Below, piece by piece: positions 49,794 to 59,553 of a stretch of 64,000 nt of DNA (positions are counted from its first letter, which is position 1; every line of letters begins with the position of its first letter). The position numbers and the translations under genes are program-made. Source of the stretch: JABCPE02 sp963530615 (GTDB taxonomy: Bacteria; Bacteroidota; Bacteroidia; Flavobacteriales; Weeksellaceae); NCBI GenBank assembly GCA_963530615.1, contig CAUSDX010000004.1, forward strand, positions 43,411-107,410, written 5' to 3'. Under the pieces are notes generated by a model that had not been told where the DNA came from, did not search any database, and saw nothing but the letters and a program-made list of their open reading frames with translations.

Positions 49794-51656
49794 TTATCTC
49801 CCTAAATAAATCAATAGAACATTAATATCCGCTGGAGATACCCCACTAATACGACTTGCTTGTGCGATAGTTTTAGGTCTGATTTTATTTAATTTTTGTT
49901 TTGCTTCTGCGGATAAACTGCTGATTTGATTAAAATCAAAAAGTTCAGGTATTTTAATATTTTCTAATCTATGAAGTTTTGCTACATTTTCTTTTTCTTT
50001 ATCAATGTAGCCTTTGTATTTAATATTAATTTCAGCTTGTTCTCTTATTTCGTTAGAATAGTTTTTACTTGTGTTTTTAATAAATTCTAATTTTTCTAAT
50101 TTATTTAAAGTAATATTTGGGCGAGTAAGTATTTGAGAAGCACGATATGCTTGATCTACAGGATTAGAATTTTCTTCTTCCAAAATAGGATTAATTTGGT
50201 GTGGTTTCAAAGATGTTTCTCTTAAAAAATCTTCCAATTCCTGAGATTTTTTGATTTTATCTTCTACTTTTTCCATTCTTTCATCAGTAGCTAATCCTAA
50301 TTTATGAGATTTTTCAGTCAAACGAATATCTGCATTATCTTGTCTTAAAAGCAAACGATATTCTGCTCGGGAAGTAAACATTCTATAAGGTTCTTCTGTA
50401 CCTTTTGTAATGAGATCATCTATGAGAACTCCTATATATGCTTCATCTCTATTGAGAGTGAAAGACTCTTTTTCATGAACTTTGTTATGTGCATTGATTC
50501 CTGCAATAAGTCCTTGTCCTGCTGCTTCTTCATATCCTGTAGTTCCATTGATTTGTCCTGCGAAATAAAGATTTTCTATGAGCTTTGTTTCTAAGGTATG
50601 TTGAAGTTGAGTAGGAGGGAAGTAATCATATTCAATGGCATATCCTGGGCGGAATACTTTTGCATTTTCAAAACCTGGAATTTGGTGAAGAGCTTTTATT
50701 TGGATATCTTCTGGAAGAGATGAACTAAATCCATTGATATAATATTCTATCGTATTCCAGCCTTCTGGCTCTGCAAAAAGTTGATGACGATTTCTTTCAG
50801 CGAATCGATTAATTTTATCCTCAATGCTTGGGCAGTATCTTGGGCCTAAACTTTGAATTGTTCCATTGAACATTGGGCTTCTGTCAAAACCTTCTCGGAG
50901 AATATCATGGACGATTTCATTTGTGTAGGTAATATAGCAAGAGCGTTGTTGGGTAAGTTTAGGGGTATCTAAGTAAGAGAACTTTTGAGGATTTTCATCA
51001 CCTTTTTGTTCGTCCATTTTAGAAAAATCTATACTTCTACCATCTACTCTTACGGGCGTTCCTGTTTTCATTCTTCCAGCCTCAAAACCAATAGATATTA
51101 ACTGCTCTGTAATTCCAAAGGCTTTAGGTTCTCCCATTCTTCCGCCCCCTAATTGTTTTTCTCCAATATGAATTAAACCATTTAAGAAAGTTCCATTAGT
51201 TAAGACTACAGATTTGGATTTGAATTTAATTCCAATAGAAGTAACGACACCTGCTGCTTTGTTGTTTTCAAGAATCAATTCTCTTACCATATCTTGGAAA
51301 AAGTCCAGATTAGGAGTGTTTTCCAAGACAAGTCTCCATTCAGTAGAAAATAACATTCTATCATTTTGAGTTCTTGGCGACCACATGGCTGGACCTTTCG
51401 AGAGGTTTAGCATCTTAAATTGTATAGCAGTTTTATCCGCAATAATCCCTGAGTAACCTCCTAAGGCATCAATTTCCCTTACTATTTGCCCCTTAGCTAT
51501 TCCTCCCATAGCGGGGTTACAACTCATCTTTCCGATGGTTTCCATATTCATGGTGATGAGTAAAGTTTTAGAACCGAGGTTTGCCGCTGCGGCAGCGGCC
51601 TCACATCCTGCGTGTCCTGCTCCTACTACGATAACATCGTATATTGTATCTGTCAT
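49794..51656 (-). CDS. mnmG: tRNA uridine-5-carboxymethylaminomethyl modification enzyme MnmG
   Basis: 620 residues. FAD-binding VVGAGHAGCEAAAAAANLG at the N-terminus, MSCNPAMGGIAKGQIVREID and AGQINGTTGYEEAAGQGL are family marks. With MnmE it modifies the wobble uridine of several tRNAs. It is a gene often found near replication origins in bacteria, and here it is flanked by two parS-like sites. Confidence 0.96.
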   Translation of the reverse strand: MTDTIYDVIVVGAGHAGCEAAAAAANLGSKTLLITMNMETIGKMSCNPAMGGIAKGQIVREIDALGGYSGIIADKTAIQFKMLNLSKGPAMWSPRTQNDRMLFSTEWRLVLENTPNLDFFQDMVRELILENNKAAGVVTSIGIKFKSKSVVLTNGTFLNGLIHIGEKQLGGGRMGEPKAFGITEQLISIGFEAGRMKTGTPVRVDGRSIDFSKMDEQKGDENPQKFSYLDTPKLTQQRSCYITYTNEIVHDILREGFDRSPMFNGTIQSLGPRYCPSIEDKINRFAERNRHQLFAEPEGWNTIEYYINGFSSSLPEDIQIKALHQIPGFENAKVFRPGYAIEYDYFPPTQLQHTLETKLIENLYFAGQINGTTGYEEAAGQGLIAGINAHNKVHEKESFTLNRDEAYIGVLIDDLITKGTEEPYRMFTSRAEYRLLLRQDNADIRLTEKSHKLGLATDERMEKVEDKIKKSQELEDFLRETSLKPHQINPILEEENSNPVDQAYRASQILTRPNITLNKLEKLEFIKNTSKNYSNEIREQAEINIKYKGYIDKEKENVAKLHRLENIKIPELFDFNQISSLSAEAKQKLNKIRPKTIAQASRISGVSPADINVLLIYLGR

Positions 51657-52305
51657 TTATATTGAATATTTTTTGATTTTAAAATAAAAAATGTTTCACG
51701 GGAAACATAAAATTAGATTCTAAAAAAAAGCAATAAGATGCTTAAAGTAAAATTATCTTGAAAGAATTTTTCGTAGGGATAATTCTTATTGATTTTATTA
51801 TTTTATCATCTATCATGAGTATGAAAAATATAATGATAATTTTGAGGAGCAAAGGTAAGGTATTTAATTGACAAGAAAATAATTTGGGAGAATAATTTTA
51901 AAATTAAGAAGAGAAATTTTATTCTGTTTTAATCATAAAAATGAATAGGGTAAAGAAAATATGATGGTGATAATGAAGAGAGAATAAAATTATGTGAAAT
52001 TTGAGTTTATGAACTATTGATTAATTTCTTTTTATTAGAGTGAAATTTCCTTGCATTTTTTAATATATCTTAAGAGATTGAAAATAAATACAATAATTAA
52101 AAAATGAAATAAATGGATGTTTTTCTTTAATTTATAAACAGATATAAGCTGATAATGAGAGCTTATAGTGATTAGATATAATAAAAGATTTGGAACAAAA
52201 TATAAATAGGTATTTAAGTTTTATTACTGTTATAAAATTATCCTAAATGGAAGAATTTATATACGGAACTGAGTAAAGTAGTAAAAGGAATTAGAAATTT
52301 ATAAG
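51657..52305. other. Gene-free stretch between mnmG and ybeY
   Basis: About 650 bases with no credible coding frame; very AT-rich, and the plus strand is G over C (for example 14 G and 2 C in 51841-51900). It contains a parS-like site near its left edge and a TACCTTTG box on the minus strand at 51857-51850 that may belong to a promoter for mnmG, with a poor upstream element. I see no RNA gene in it. Confidence 0.4.
51692..51707. promoter_or_regulatory. parS: parS-like site 2 (ParB-binding)
   Basis: TGTTTCACGGGAAACA, one base different from the consensus TGTTTCACGTGAAACA. It lies in the gap upstream of mnmG, 35 bases from its ATG. Confidence 0.7.
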
Positions 52306-52332
52306 AAAAGGGCAATGAAAATAGCCCTTTTT
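52306..52332 (-). terminator. Terminator after ybeY
   Basis: AAAAGGGC (52306-52313) pairs with GCCCTTTT (52324-52331), with a run of A/T outside. Overlaps the ybeY stop codon; it acts on the minus strand. Confidence 0.8.
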
Positions 52333-52738
52333 ATTTTAAATTGATGTAAAAATCTTCTTTGCTTCTCATCATTTTTTCTTCTTCTTCGGTTTTGTCTTTG
52401 TATCCACAAAGATGGAGAATACCATGAGCTAAAACCCTATGAAATTCTGAATTAAAATCTTTAAATAGGGTAGAGGCATTATCTTTAACTCGTTCCACAG
52501 ATACAAAAATATCGCCTGAAATAGTCTTACCTTTTACATAATCAAAAGTAATGATGTCAGTATAATAATCATGCTGTAAGTAGTCTTGATTGATTTTCAA
52601 GAGATACTCATCATTACAAAAGATATAGTTAATCTCCCCGAGTTTCTTATCTTCGGTGGTAATGATATTTTTCATCCATGTTTCTAAGTCTTCCGCTAAT
52701 GTAAATTCATCTATATTTTCAAAAAAGAAATGTATCAT
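52331..52738 (-). CDS. ybeY: rRNA maturation RNase YbeY
   Basis: 135 residues. The metal motif is HGILHLCGYKD: the first two histidines are present but the third, in the HGxLHLxGYxH form of E. coli, is Asp, as I recall in other Flavobacteriia. LEKINQDYLQHDYYTDIITFDY is the other conserved block (read here as LLKINQDYLQHDYYTD). Takes part in 16S rRNA 3'-end maturation. Confidence 0.9.
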   Translation of the reverse strand: MIHFFFENIDEFTLAEDLETWMKNIITTEDKKLGEINYIFCNDEYLLKINQDYLQHDYYTDIITFDYVKGKTISGDIFVSVERVKDNASTLFKDFNSEFHRVLAHGILHLCGYKDKTEEEEKMMRSKEDFYINLK

Positions 52739-52754
52739 ATGTCTTGTTTATGGG

Positions 52755-54911
52755 TTAGAATGAGTGTCCTAAAATAATGTTGAATATTCCTTTAGAGCTT
52801 GATTTAAATGCATGGCTATAATTGATTTTAATAGGTCCAAAAGGAGATTTATATCCTAAAGTGATACCTAAGGAAGAGTGTATTTTTTTGAGAGAATTAA
52901 AATCTTTGAAACTATCAAAAGATTCTGCTATACTGAAAGAAGGAATAATGAAATAATTTTTCTTAAAGTTAAACATAAGATAATTGGTAGCTGTTAATAA
53001 GTTTGCACTTTTTTCTTCTCCCAAAAAATAGCCTTGAAAACTTGTAAAATTCCCCAAATTTTGCTCAAAAACACCTCCCATATGATATTGATAAAATGAA
53101 GAAGGAATTAAGGAACTAAGTCCAGTAAACCCTTTTAAACGATAAGTAATCCAAGAGTTGAGAGGAAAACTAAAGTCTGTTTCAGCTTTGATTTGTAAAA
53201 AGTTATGGTTATGATTTTTGATCAAGTTAATATATTTCCCTTCTATATTTAAGGAAAAACCTTTTGTTGGAAAATTTTTATCATTTTGAGTATCTGCTTT
53301 AATGAAGATATAAGGATTGATATTGTTCTTAGAATTTTTAGTAAGAATGGTATTATTTTTTATCTCAAAATAATCATGGCTTATCCCTACTCCGATGGCA
53401 AATTTATCTCTCCAAGTAGATTGTATGAAAGCTTCATTTCGGAACCAAAGCCATTTTTCTGTGATGAGATTTTGATTATTTTTAAGGTCTAAACTCATTC
53501 CAGAAGCATAAAATCCAAAGCTTGGAATAAACCCATTATCTATAAAATAGTTGAAGTAATAACGAGGATTATCGCCGATAATCAAATCTAGGGAAATAGT
53601 AGAGTTATTAAATATAAGTCTCTTAAAAGTAAGGTTCATGAGCAAACCTGTCTTAAATATTTTATCGTAATGTAGTCCAAACTTCATCATATATTGATTG
53701 TTCATTTCTGCTGTGGATAGTTGTAATATATTTTTATTATTTTTATGAATAATATCGTAATTGATTAGTGTAAAATTATTTGTTGCATAGAGGTTATCCA
53801 CCATTTTATTGATGCTTTTATAAGTTTGTATTGATGGTATTTTGAGTCTCATTTTTCCTTGTATATAGTCTTTATTATAAATAAAATTATGCTGAATAGC
53901 AAGGCTGTCTATTTTATAAAGATTAGAAAATATAGGATTGATGGGGATTTTTATTTCATCTTCTGTGCTTTTTTTTGGAAGTTTTTTTAAGGCTTCTATG
54001 TATTTTAATGCTTCTTGGTATCCAGCATCTAAGATAGTTTTCTTTTGGTCAAAACTAGTTATTTTTATATCTTTTAAATTAGGGTTAATATTAATATCGG
54101 TATGATTTAGTTGATTTTTTGTTTCTTTTTGAATACCAAAGTCTATAATTTGATTCAGAATATCTACAATATTATTGATATGTTCTTTATCATTTAGTCC
54201 AGTACTGAGATTAACTCCGATAACGATGTCAATTCCTTTATCTTTTAATGGTTTGGAAGGTAAATTTATAGCCATGGCTCCATCTACATAGATGGTATCA
54301 TTTATTTTTACAGGTTCTATAAGTGAAGGAAAGGCAGAACTTGCCATGATAGATTTTATCAAATCTCCTTTTTCAAAAATCTTAGTTTTTCCTGTTTCTA
54401 AATTTGTAGCAACACACATGAAGGGAATGGGAAGCTGTGAAAAATCATGAATATTAGAAACATTTTTGAATAATTCTTTGAGAATGTATATAGTGTTTTG
54501 TCCTGATGATATAGAAGAGGGTAGGGTTATTTTTCTTTTTTGTATAGGAAAAGATAGAATGTATTTATCCACAGATTTGTCAAAAAAAGTAGCTTCTTTT
54601 CTTGATTTTTCTCCTATTAGAATAGTAGAGAAATCAGTGTCATTTATTATTTTTTCTATATCCTTTCCACTATATCCTGAGGCATAAAGTCCTCCTACAA
54701 TTGCTCCCATACTCGTCCCTGAAATATAATCTATTTTTACGCCCAATGAATCTAAAACTTTCAAAACTCCTACATGGGCAAAACCTTTGGCTCCACCTCC
54801 AGAGAGAGATAAACCTATTTTTGGTTTTTTAGGAGTATAAATATTTTCTTTGGCTTGTGAATGACCATATAAAGAAAATAAAATACCGAAAAATAAGAGT
54901 ATATTTTTCAT
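52755..54911 (-). CDS. Patatin-like phospholipase with C-terminal outer-membrane barrel
   Basis: 718 residues with a signal peptide (1-19). Patatin domain: LSGGGAKGFAHVGVL (oxyanion hole), GTSMG with nucleophile S67, and VDGAMAINLPSKP for the Asp of the dyad. A POTRA-like part follows and then a 16-strand-type beta-barrel ending ILGHSF with a terminal Phe. The layout matches the PlpD/type Vd-like patatin-barrel family in the outer membrane. Substrate and whether the patatin part is released are unknown. Confidence 0.87.
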   Translation of the reverse strand: MKNILLFFGILFSLYGHSQAKENIYTPKKPKIGLSLSGGGAKGFAHVGVLKVLDSLGVKIDYISGTSMGAIVGGLYASGYSGKDIEKIINDTDFSTILIGEKSRKEATFFDKSVDKYILSFPIQKRKITLPSSISSGQNTIYILKELFKNVSNIHDFSQLPIPFMCVATNLETGKTKIFEKGDLIKSIMASSAFPSLIEPVKINDTIYVDGAMAINLPSKPLKDKGIDIVIGVNLSTGLNDKEHINNIVDILNQIIDFGIQKETKNQLNHTDININPNLKDIKITSFDQKKTILDAGYQEALKYIEALKKLPKKSTEDEIKIPINPIFSNLYKIDSLAIQHNFIYNKDYIQGKMRLKIPSIQTYKSINKMVDNLYATNNFTLINYDIIHKNNKNILQLSTAEMNNQYMMKFGLHYDKIFKTGLLMNLTFKRLIFNNSTISLDLIIGDNPRYYFNYFIDNGFIPSFGFYASGMSLDLKNNQNLITEKWLWFRNEAFIQSTWRDKFAIGVGISHDYFEIKNNTILTKNSKNNINPYIFIKADTQNDKNFPTKGFSLNIEGKYINLIKNHNHNFLQIKAETDFSFPLNSWITYRLKGFTGLSSLIPSSFYQYHMGGVFEQNLGNFTSFQGYFLGEEKSANLLTATNYLMFNFKKNYFIIPSFSIAESFDSFKDFNSLKKIHSSLGITLGYKSPFGPIKINYSHAFKSSSKGIFNIILGHSF

Positions 54912-54923
54912 GGAAAATAATAT

Positions 54924-57371
54924 TTAATCTTTAATATAAATTCTTTTAACGCGTCTTGAAATAGATGTAAGAACTTCATAAACAATGGTCTGAGAGTATT
55001 CAGCGAAGTTTTTTAATCTCGGTATGGAATTAAATAAAATCACTTCTTCTCCTTCTTTTGCGGGTAAATCTTTTAAATTGAGCATTAGCATATCCATGCA
55101 TATATTTCCCACAATGGGGATTTTTTTATTTTTTATCCACAAAAATCCCTTTTCATTTCCCATTAGTCTAGAAACTCCATCTGCATAACCTACAGGTATT
55201 GTTGCAATTTGAGTATCTTTTGTTGCGATGAAATTTCTATTATATCCGATACTTTCTCCCTTTTTTATTTCAGATACTTGAGAAATTAATGTTTTGAAAC
55301 TTACGACATTTTGTAGTTCTTGTTGGATTTTTTCATTTGGAGAAAAACCGAGCATTCCAATGCCTATTCTTACCATATCATATTGATAATCATTATAATT
55401 TGTAATTCCAGCAGAATTTAGAATATGCCTAATAGGTTGGTAACCGAGTTTTTCTATGATTTTTTGTGAAATCCTTTCAAAAGTTTCAAATTGTTTTAAT
55501 GTATATGCTTCTTCTTTGGGATTATCAGCAGAAGAAAGATGACTGAAAATACTTGCTACTTTGAAACGATATTGTTTTATTTTTTCAATCAATTCATCAA
55601 TTTCCTCTTCTTTGAATCCGAGTCTATGCATTCCTGTTTCAATTTTAATATGAATAGGATAATTTTCTAATCCTTCGAAATCAAGAATATTACCAAATAA
55701 TTCTAATACACGGAAATTATAAATTTCAGGCTCAAGATGATAATCTATGATACTCTCATAACTATTCTGCTCGGGATTCATTACTAAAATAGGAGTAGTG
55801 ATGCCATTTTTTCTTAAATCTGCGCCTTCATCTGCGTAGGCAACTCCGAGATAATCAATGTGATGATGTTGTAAAAATTCAGCGATTTCATATCCTCCAA
55901 GTCCATAAGAATAAGCTTTTACCATAGCACAAACCTTTGTGCTAGGTTTTAATTGAGATTTATGCACATTGATATTATGAATAATGGCATTGAGGTTGAT
56001 TTCTAAAGTAGTATCATGCTTTTGTAATTCTAAAATATTTTTAATTTTTTCAATTTCAAAAACTCTGGCACCTTTTAATAAAATAATATGATTTTCAATA
56101 GAATATAAAAATTGACTTTCTATTAATTCCTGAGTTGTTTCAAAAATTTTACACTCTGATGTGAATAATTCTTGATATTTAGTGATTTGATTTCCAATAA
56201 GAAATACTTGGTCAAAATTTTGCTCATTAGTTAATTTTGCGATTTTAGGATATAGTACAGAATTTTCTTCTATAGTATCTAAAATATCAGTCAGAATAAG
56301 GATTTTTTTATCCTTTTGATATTGGTTAATAAATTGATATGAAATAATTAATGAATCTAAATCTAGATTAAAAGAATCATTAATAATCAGATTATTTTTA
56401 ATGCCATTTATGCTTTCTAATCTCATCTCTATAGCTTGGAGATGATTAATTTTATCAATGATTTTATGATTATCAAACCCTAATTCTTTTAAAGTAGTAA
56501 AAACAGCCAAAGCATTACATAAAGTGGCTTCATCTCTCTGCTGAATAGGGATGTTTATTTCTTCATCTTTGTATTTTATTTTGATGATTTCATTAGGATT
56601 TTTATAATCGGAAGAAATATGAATATCGTTCTGAGTATTTAACCCAAAACTAATTAGTTTTTTATGAGAATAAATTTTGTTTATTTGATTAAAAACAAAT
56701 TCATTATCTCCATTGAAAATTATACAATTACTATTTTTGAAAAGGTTAATTTTTTCATGAATAAGCTCTTCTTGATTGATAAAATTGGAAGAATGAGCAG
56801 AACCAATATGCGTAAGAATTCCTATTTCTGGAGAAAAAATAAGCTCTAAAATCTCCATTTCTTTGGGTTGGGAAATTCCGACTTCAAAGATTCCTAATTG
56901 ATGATTATCATTAATATCAAGAACAGAAATAGGCAATCCAATTTGAGAATTAAAACTTTTAGGTGATTTTATGCATGGTGTTTCATCCCAAAGGCATTGA
57001 TAGAGCCATTCTTTCACGATAGTTTTACCATTACTCCCCGTTATCCCAATAGTATTTTTTAGATGACTATGCTCTAAATGATATTTTGCTAAAGTTTGTA
57101 AAAATTGTATTGAATCTTTTACAATAATCCAACTAATACCTTCAAATTCAGGGTAATAATTTTCTGAAATAATAACTTTAATTCCTTTTTCTATTGCAGA
57201 TGAAATATATTTTTCCCCAGATTTTTTTTTTGTGTTGATAGCAATAAAAGCTGTTTCTGAAGTGGTATACAGATTTCTACTATCAAAAGCAATATGACTA
57301 ATGCTAATATTAGATTCACCTATGAGTTGTGAATTTGTGATTTGAGCAATTTGAAGGGTAGAATAGTTCAT
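54924..57371 (-). CDS. Bifunctional MurF-Alr (D-Ala-D-Ala ligase and alanine racemase)
   Basis: 815 residues, a fusion typical of Bacteroidota. Residues about 1-440 are MurF: ATP loop GITGSNGKTIVKEW, SFNSQIGLP, and FEVGISQPKEME. Residues about 445-815 are alanine racemase: PLP lysine in AMVKAYSYGLG, and GYADGVSRLMG. It makes D-alanine and adds D-Ala-D-Ala to UDP-MurNAc-tripeptide, so one protein does both steps. Downstream lies the patatin gene, upstream tdk. Confidence 0.93.
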   Translation of the reverse strand: MNYSTLQIAQITNSQLIGESNISISHIAFDSRNLYTTSETAFIAINTKKKSGEKYISSAIEKGIKVIISENYYPEFEGISWIIVKDSIQFLQTLAKYHLEHSHLKNTIGITGSNGKTIVKEWLYQCLWDETPCIKSPKSFNSQIGLPISVLDINDNHQLGIFEVGISQPKEMEILELIFSPEIGILTHIGSAHSSNFINQEELIHEKINLFKNSNCIIFNGDNEFVFNQINKIYSHKKLISFGLNTQNDIHISSDYKNPNEIIKIKYKDEEINIPIQQRDEATLCNALAVFTTLKELGFDNHKIIDKINHLQAIEMRLESINGIKNNLIINDSFNLDLDSLIISYQFINQYQKDKKILILTDILDTIEENSVLYPKIAKLTNEQNFDQVFLIGNQITKYQELFTSECKIFETTQELIESQFLYSIENHIILLKGARVFEIEKIKNILELQKHDTTLEINLNAIIHNINVHKSQLKPSTKVCAMVKAYSYGLGGYEIAEFLQHHHIDYLGVAYADEGADLRKNGITTPILVMNPEQNSYESIIDYHLEPEIYNFRVLELFGNILDFEGLENYPIHIKIETGMHRLGFKEEEIDELIEKIKQYRFKVASIFSHLSSADNPKEEAYTLKQFETFERISQKIIEKLGYQPIRHILNSAGITNYNDYQYDMVRIGIGMLGFSPNEKIQQELQNVVSFKTLISQVSEIKKGESIGYNRNFIATKDTQIATIPVGYADGVSRLMGNEKGFLWIKNKKIPIVGNICMDMLMLNLKDLPAKEGEEVILFNSIPRLKNFAEYSQTIVYEVLTSISRRVKRIYIKD

Positions 57372-57385
57372 TTGGTAATTTGAAT

Positions 57386-57970
57386 TTATTTTTTATTCAG
57401 AACTTCATCAATAAAAATTTTTCGGCTTACGGCTTCATAACTATCAGTTTCACCGAGCTGGACAAGGGCATTATTTCCAGTAATTCGCATAGAATAATTG
57501 GCAAGATTTCCTGTTTTTTTACAGATAGCATGGACTTTGGTAACATACTCAGCTGTTGCCATAAGATAAGGCATCGCCCCAAATGGTCGTCCCATAAAAT
57601 CCATATCTAGCCCTGCAATTACCACTCTTATACCTTTGTTTGCTAATTGGTTTGCTACTTTTATAATACTTTCATCAAAAAACTGAGCCTCATCAATGCC
57701 TATAACATCACAAGAAGCCCCAAGAATTAGAATTTCATTTGGATTTTCTACGGGAGTACTTTTTATTTTGTTTCTATTATGAGAAACAATATCTTCTTCG
57801 GCATAGCGAGTATCCATTTTGGGTTTGAAGATTTCTACATGTTGCCCAGCCATTTCTGCACGGCGTAGACGACGAATGAGCTCTTCTGTTTTTCCAGAAA
57901 ACATAGAGCCACAGATAACCTCCATCCACCCACTTTGTTTAGAATGATTGATTGTATTTTCTAAAAACAT
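57386..57970 (-). CDS. tdk: Thymidine kinase
   Basis: 194 residues, type II kinase. ATP loop GSMFSGKTEELIRRL and GIDEAQFFDESII identify it. The C-terminal part has only one cysteine (AICKKTGNLANYSMR) where zinc-binding homologues have two CxxC pairs, so the zinc site seems lost, as in some Bacteroidota. Phosphorylates thymidine for salvage. Confidence 0.93.
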   Translation of the reverse strand: MFLENTINHSKQSGWMEVICGSMFSGKTEELIRRLRRAEMAGQHVEIFKPKMDTRYAEEDIVSHNRNKIKSTPVENPNEILILGASCDVIGIDEAQFFDESIIKVANQLANKGIRVVIAGLDMDFMGRPFGAMPYLMATAEYVTKVHAICKKTGNLANYSMRITGNNALVQLGETDSYEAVSRKIFIDEVLNKK

Positions 57971-58055
57971 TGTAAATTAGCGTTGTTAAATTTTAGGATA
58001 AGAATTGTTGTAATTATCTTTTTCCAAAAGTAGAAAAATTTTAATTAAGAAAAAA

Positions 58056-58730
58056 ATGAGTGGAACACTTTATTTTGTGCCTACACCTGTGGGAAATTTA
58101 GAAGATATGACTTTTAGGGCAATCAAAACTTTGAAAGAAGTGGATTATATTTTATGTGAAGATACTCGTACATCAGGAGTATTATTAAAACATTTTGAAA
58201 TATCTAAGCCATTGAAATCTTATCACTTACATAATGAACATCAAGCGACAGAAAAAGTAGTGTTGGATTTGAAAAATGGAATAAATATTGCTCTAATCAC
58301 CGATGCAGGTACGCCTGGAATCTCAGACCCTGGTTATCTTTTAGCCAAAGCTTGTGCGGATAATGATTTGGAGATGATTTGTTTGCCTGGTGCTACGGCT
58401 TTTGTTCCCGCTTTGGTAGTATCTGGCTTGCCGAATAATGAATTTTTATTTGCGGGATTTTTGCCTCCTAAAAAAGGGAGACAAACTAAACTGCAACAAC
58501 TAGCGGGAGAGAAAAAAACGATTGTTTTGTATGAAAGTCCTCATAAAATTAATACGACATTGGAGCAAATAAAAGAGTTTTTCGGAGAGGAAACAAAAGC
58601 TAGTTTAAGTAGGGAAATTTCTAAAAAATTTGAAGAAACCAAGCGAGGAACAATAGATGAGCTGATAGATTTTTCTAAAAGTAAAACTCTAAAAGGCGAA
58701 ATAGTTTTGATAGTGAATAATAAAATTTAA
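58056..58730 (+). CDS. rsmI: 16S rRNA (cytidine1402-2'-O)-methyltransferase
   Basis: 224 residues. TPVGNLEDMTFRAIKTL, ILCEDTRTSG, LITDAGTPGISDPGY and CLPGATAFVPALV are the RsmI hallmarks (tetrapyrrole-methylase fold). Methylates C1402 of 16S rRNA in the decoding centre. Starts a plus-strand run. Confidence 0.95.
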   Translation: MSGTLYFVPTPVGNLEDMTFRAIKTLKEVDYILCEDTRTSGVLLKHFEISKPLKSYHLHNEHQATEKVVLDLKNGINIALITDAGTPGISDPGYLLAKACADNDLEMICLPGATAFVPALVVSGLPNNEFLFAGFLPPKKGRQTKLQQLAGEKKTIVLYESPHKINTTLEQIKEFFGEETKASLSREISKKFEETKRGTIDELIDFSKSKTLKGEIVLIVNNKI

Positions 58731-58793
58731 TTTTTTTTGTATCTTTATAGCAGATTTTTAGTCTTATATATGAAACCTTAAATTATAAAAGTT

Positions 58794-58916
58794 ATGGCAA
58801 ATAAATGTAATTGTAAAAATTGTGAATGCACAAAATGTAATTGTGTGAATTGTGCAGAGTCTAATTGCCCTTGTGAAAAATGCGAGTGCAGTAAATGTGA
58901 TTGTAAAAATAAATAA
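58794..58916 (+). CDS. Metallothionein-like Cys-rich small protein
   Basis: A 40-residue gene from ATG 58794 to TAA 58914-58916. It reads MANKCNCKNCECTKCNCVNC then AESNCPCEKCECSKCDCKNK, with 15 cysteines in 40 residues, all in CxC or CxxC pairs, and no aromatic residue. This is the amino-acid pattern of a bacterial or eukaryotic-type metallothionein, but I do not match it to a named subfamily. It lies 43 bases before a SigZ-type sigma gene, with a hairpin between them, so it may be under that sigma factor's control. Confidence 0.75.
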   Translation: MANKCNCKNCECTKCNCVNCAESNCPCEKCECSKCDCKNK

Positions 58917-58922
58917 CACAAA

Positions 58923-58945
58923 AAGGGGCTAAATTTTAGTCCCTT
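58923..58945 (+). terminator. Hairpin between the metallothionein-like gene and the sigma gene
   Basis: AAGGGGCTAAA (58923-58933) pairs with TTTAGTCCCTT (58935-58945) through one G-U. The loop is short and no T-run follows the stem, so it may be a leaky terminator or an attenuator. Confidence 0.55.
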
Positions 58946-58959
58946 AAATTATATCAATT

Positions 58960-59481
58960 ATGCCAAGTACATATGATATTTGGAAAAGAATGGGAGATGA
59001 AATTTATTTCTTCATTCTCAAAAAGGTAAAGGATAAAAATATTGCGAATGATGTTTTTCAAGAAGTTTTCTTAAAAATACATGCCAATATAGGTAGTCTA
59101 AAACAAGAAGGTAAATTAAAATCTTGGGCTTTTCAAATCGTGAGAAATGAAATTGCTAATTATTTTAATAAAGAAAATAAATATATTTATTTTGAAGAAA
59201 ATAAAGCAGAAATAAATGAGGAAATTATAAATTATTGCTGTTTTGATAAATTTCTAAATGAGCTTTCTCACCCTTATAAGGAGGTGATGGAGCTGGTCTA
59301 TGTAGAAGGGAAAAAACAAGGAGAGGTTTCAGAAATTTTAGGGATTACTCTTGCGAATGTTAAGATTAGAATCAAGAGAGCAAAAGAATCTTTGAAACAA
59401 AAATTACAAGAATGCTGTCATTATGAAGTGGATAAAGAAGGAAATTTGGTCGGAGAACCGAATTGTAATTGTTGTGAGTAA
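58960..59481 (+). CDS. SigZ-type ECF RNA polymerase sigma factor with Cys-rich tail
   Basis: 173 residues. Region 2 (about 5-70, MGDEIYFFILKKVKDKNIANDVFQEVF, split here: FFILKKVKDKNIAND and VFQEVFLKIH) and region 4 (about 100-155, LSHPYKEVMELVYVEGKKQ, EILGITLANVKIRIKRAKE) fit an extracytoplasmic-function sigma factor. The tail ends LQECCHYEVDKEGNLVGEPNC and then CCE, with five cysteines able to bind metal or sense oxidation, as I recall for the SigZ group. The neighbouring metallothionein-like gene suggests a metal or redox response. No anti-sigma gene is adjacent. Confidence 0.8.
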   Translation: MPSTYDIWKRMGDEIYFFILKKVKDKNIANDVFQEVFLKIHANIGSLKQEGKLKSWAFQIVRNEIANYFNKENKYIYFEENKAEINEEIINYCCFDKFLNELSHPYKEVMELVYVEGKKQGEVSEILGITLANVKIRIKRAKESLKQKLQECCHYEVDKEGNLVGEPNCNCCE

Positions 59482-59553
59482 AAGAAATTTTAGAAGTGAT
59501 ATAATATTAAATAGTGCGAATTAAATTAAAATGAATATATTTGTAAAAAAAAC

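Noticed and set aside
51657..52305. Origin candidate in the mnmG-ybeY gap
   Set aside because: It is G over C throughout and lacks a cluster of DnaA-like boxes; the skew changes sign at 45.7-46.1 kb instead.
54466..54687. Plus-strand open frame inside the patatin gene
   Set aside because: A shadow of the minus-strand patatin coding sequence without recognisable domains.
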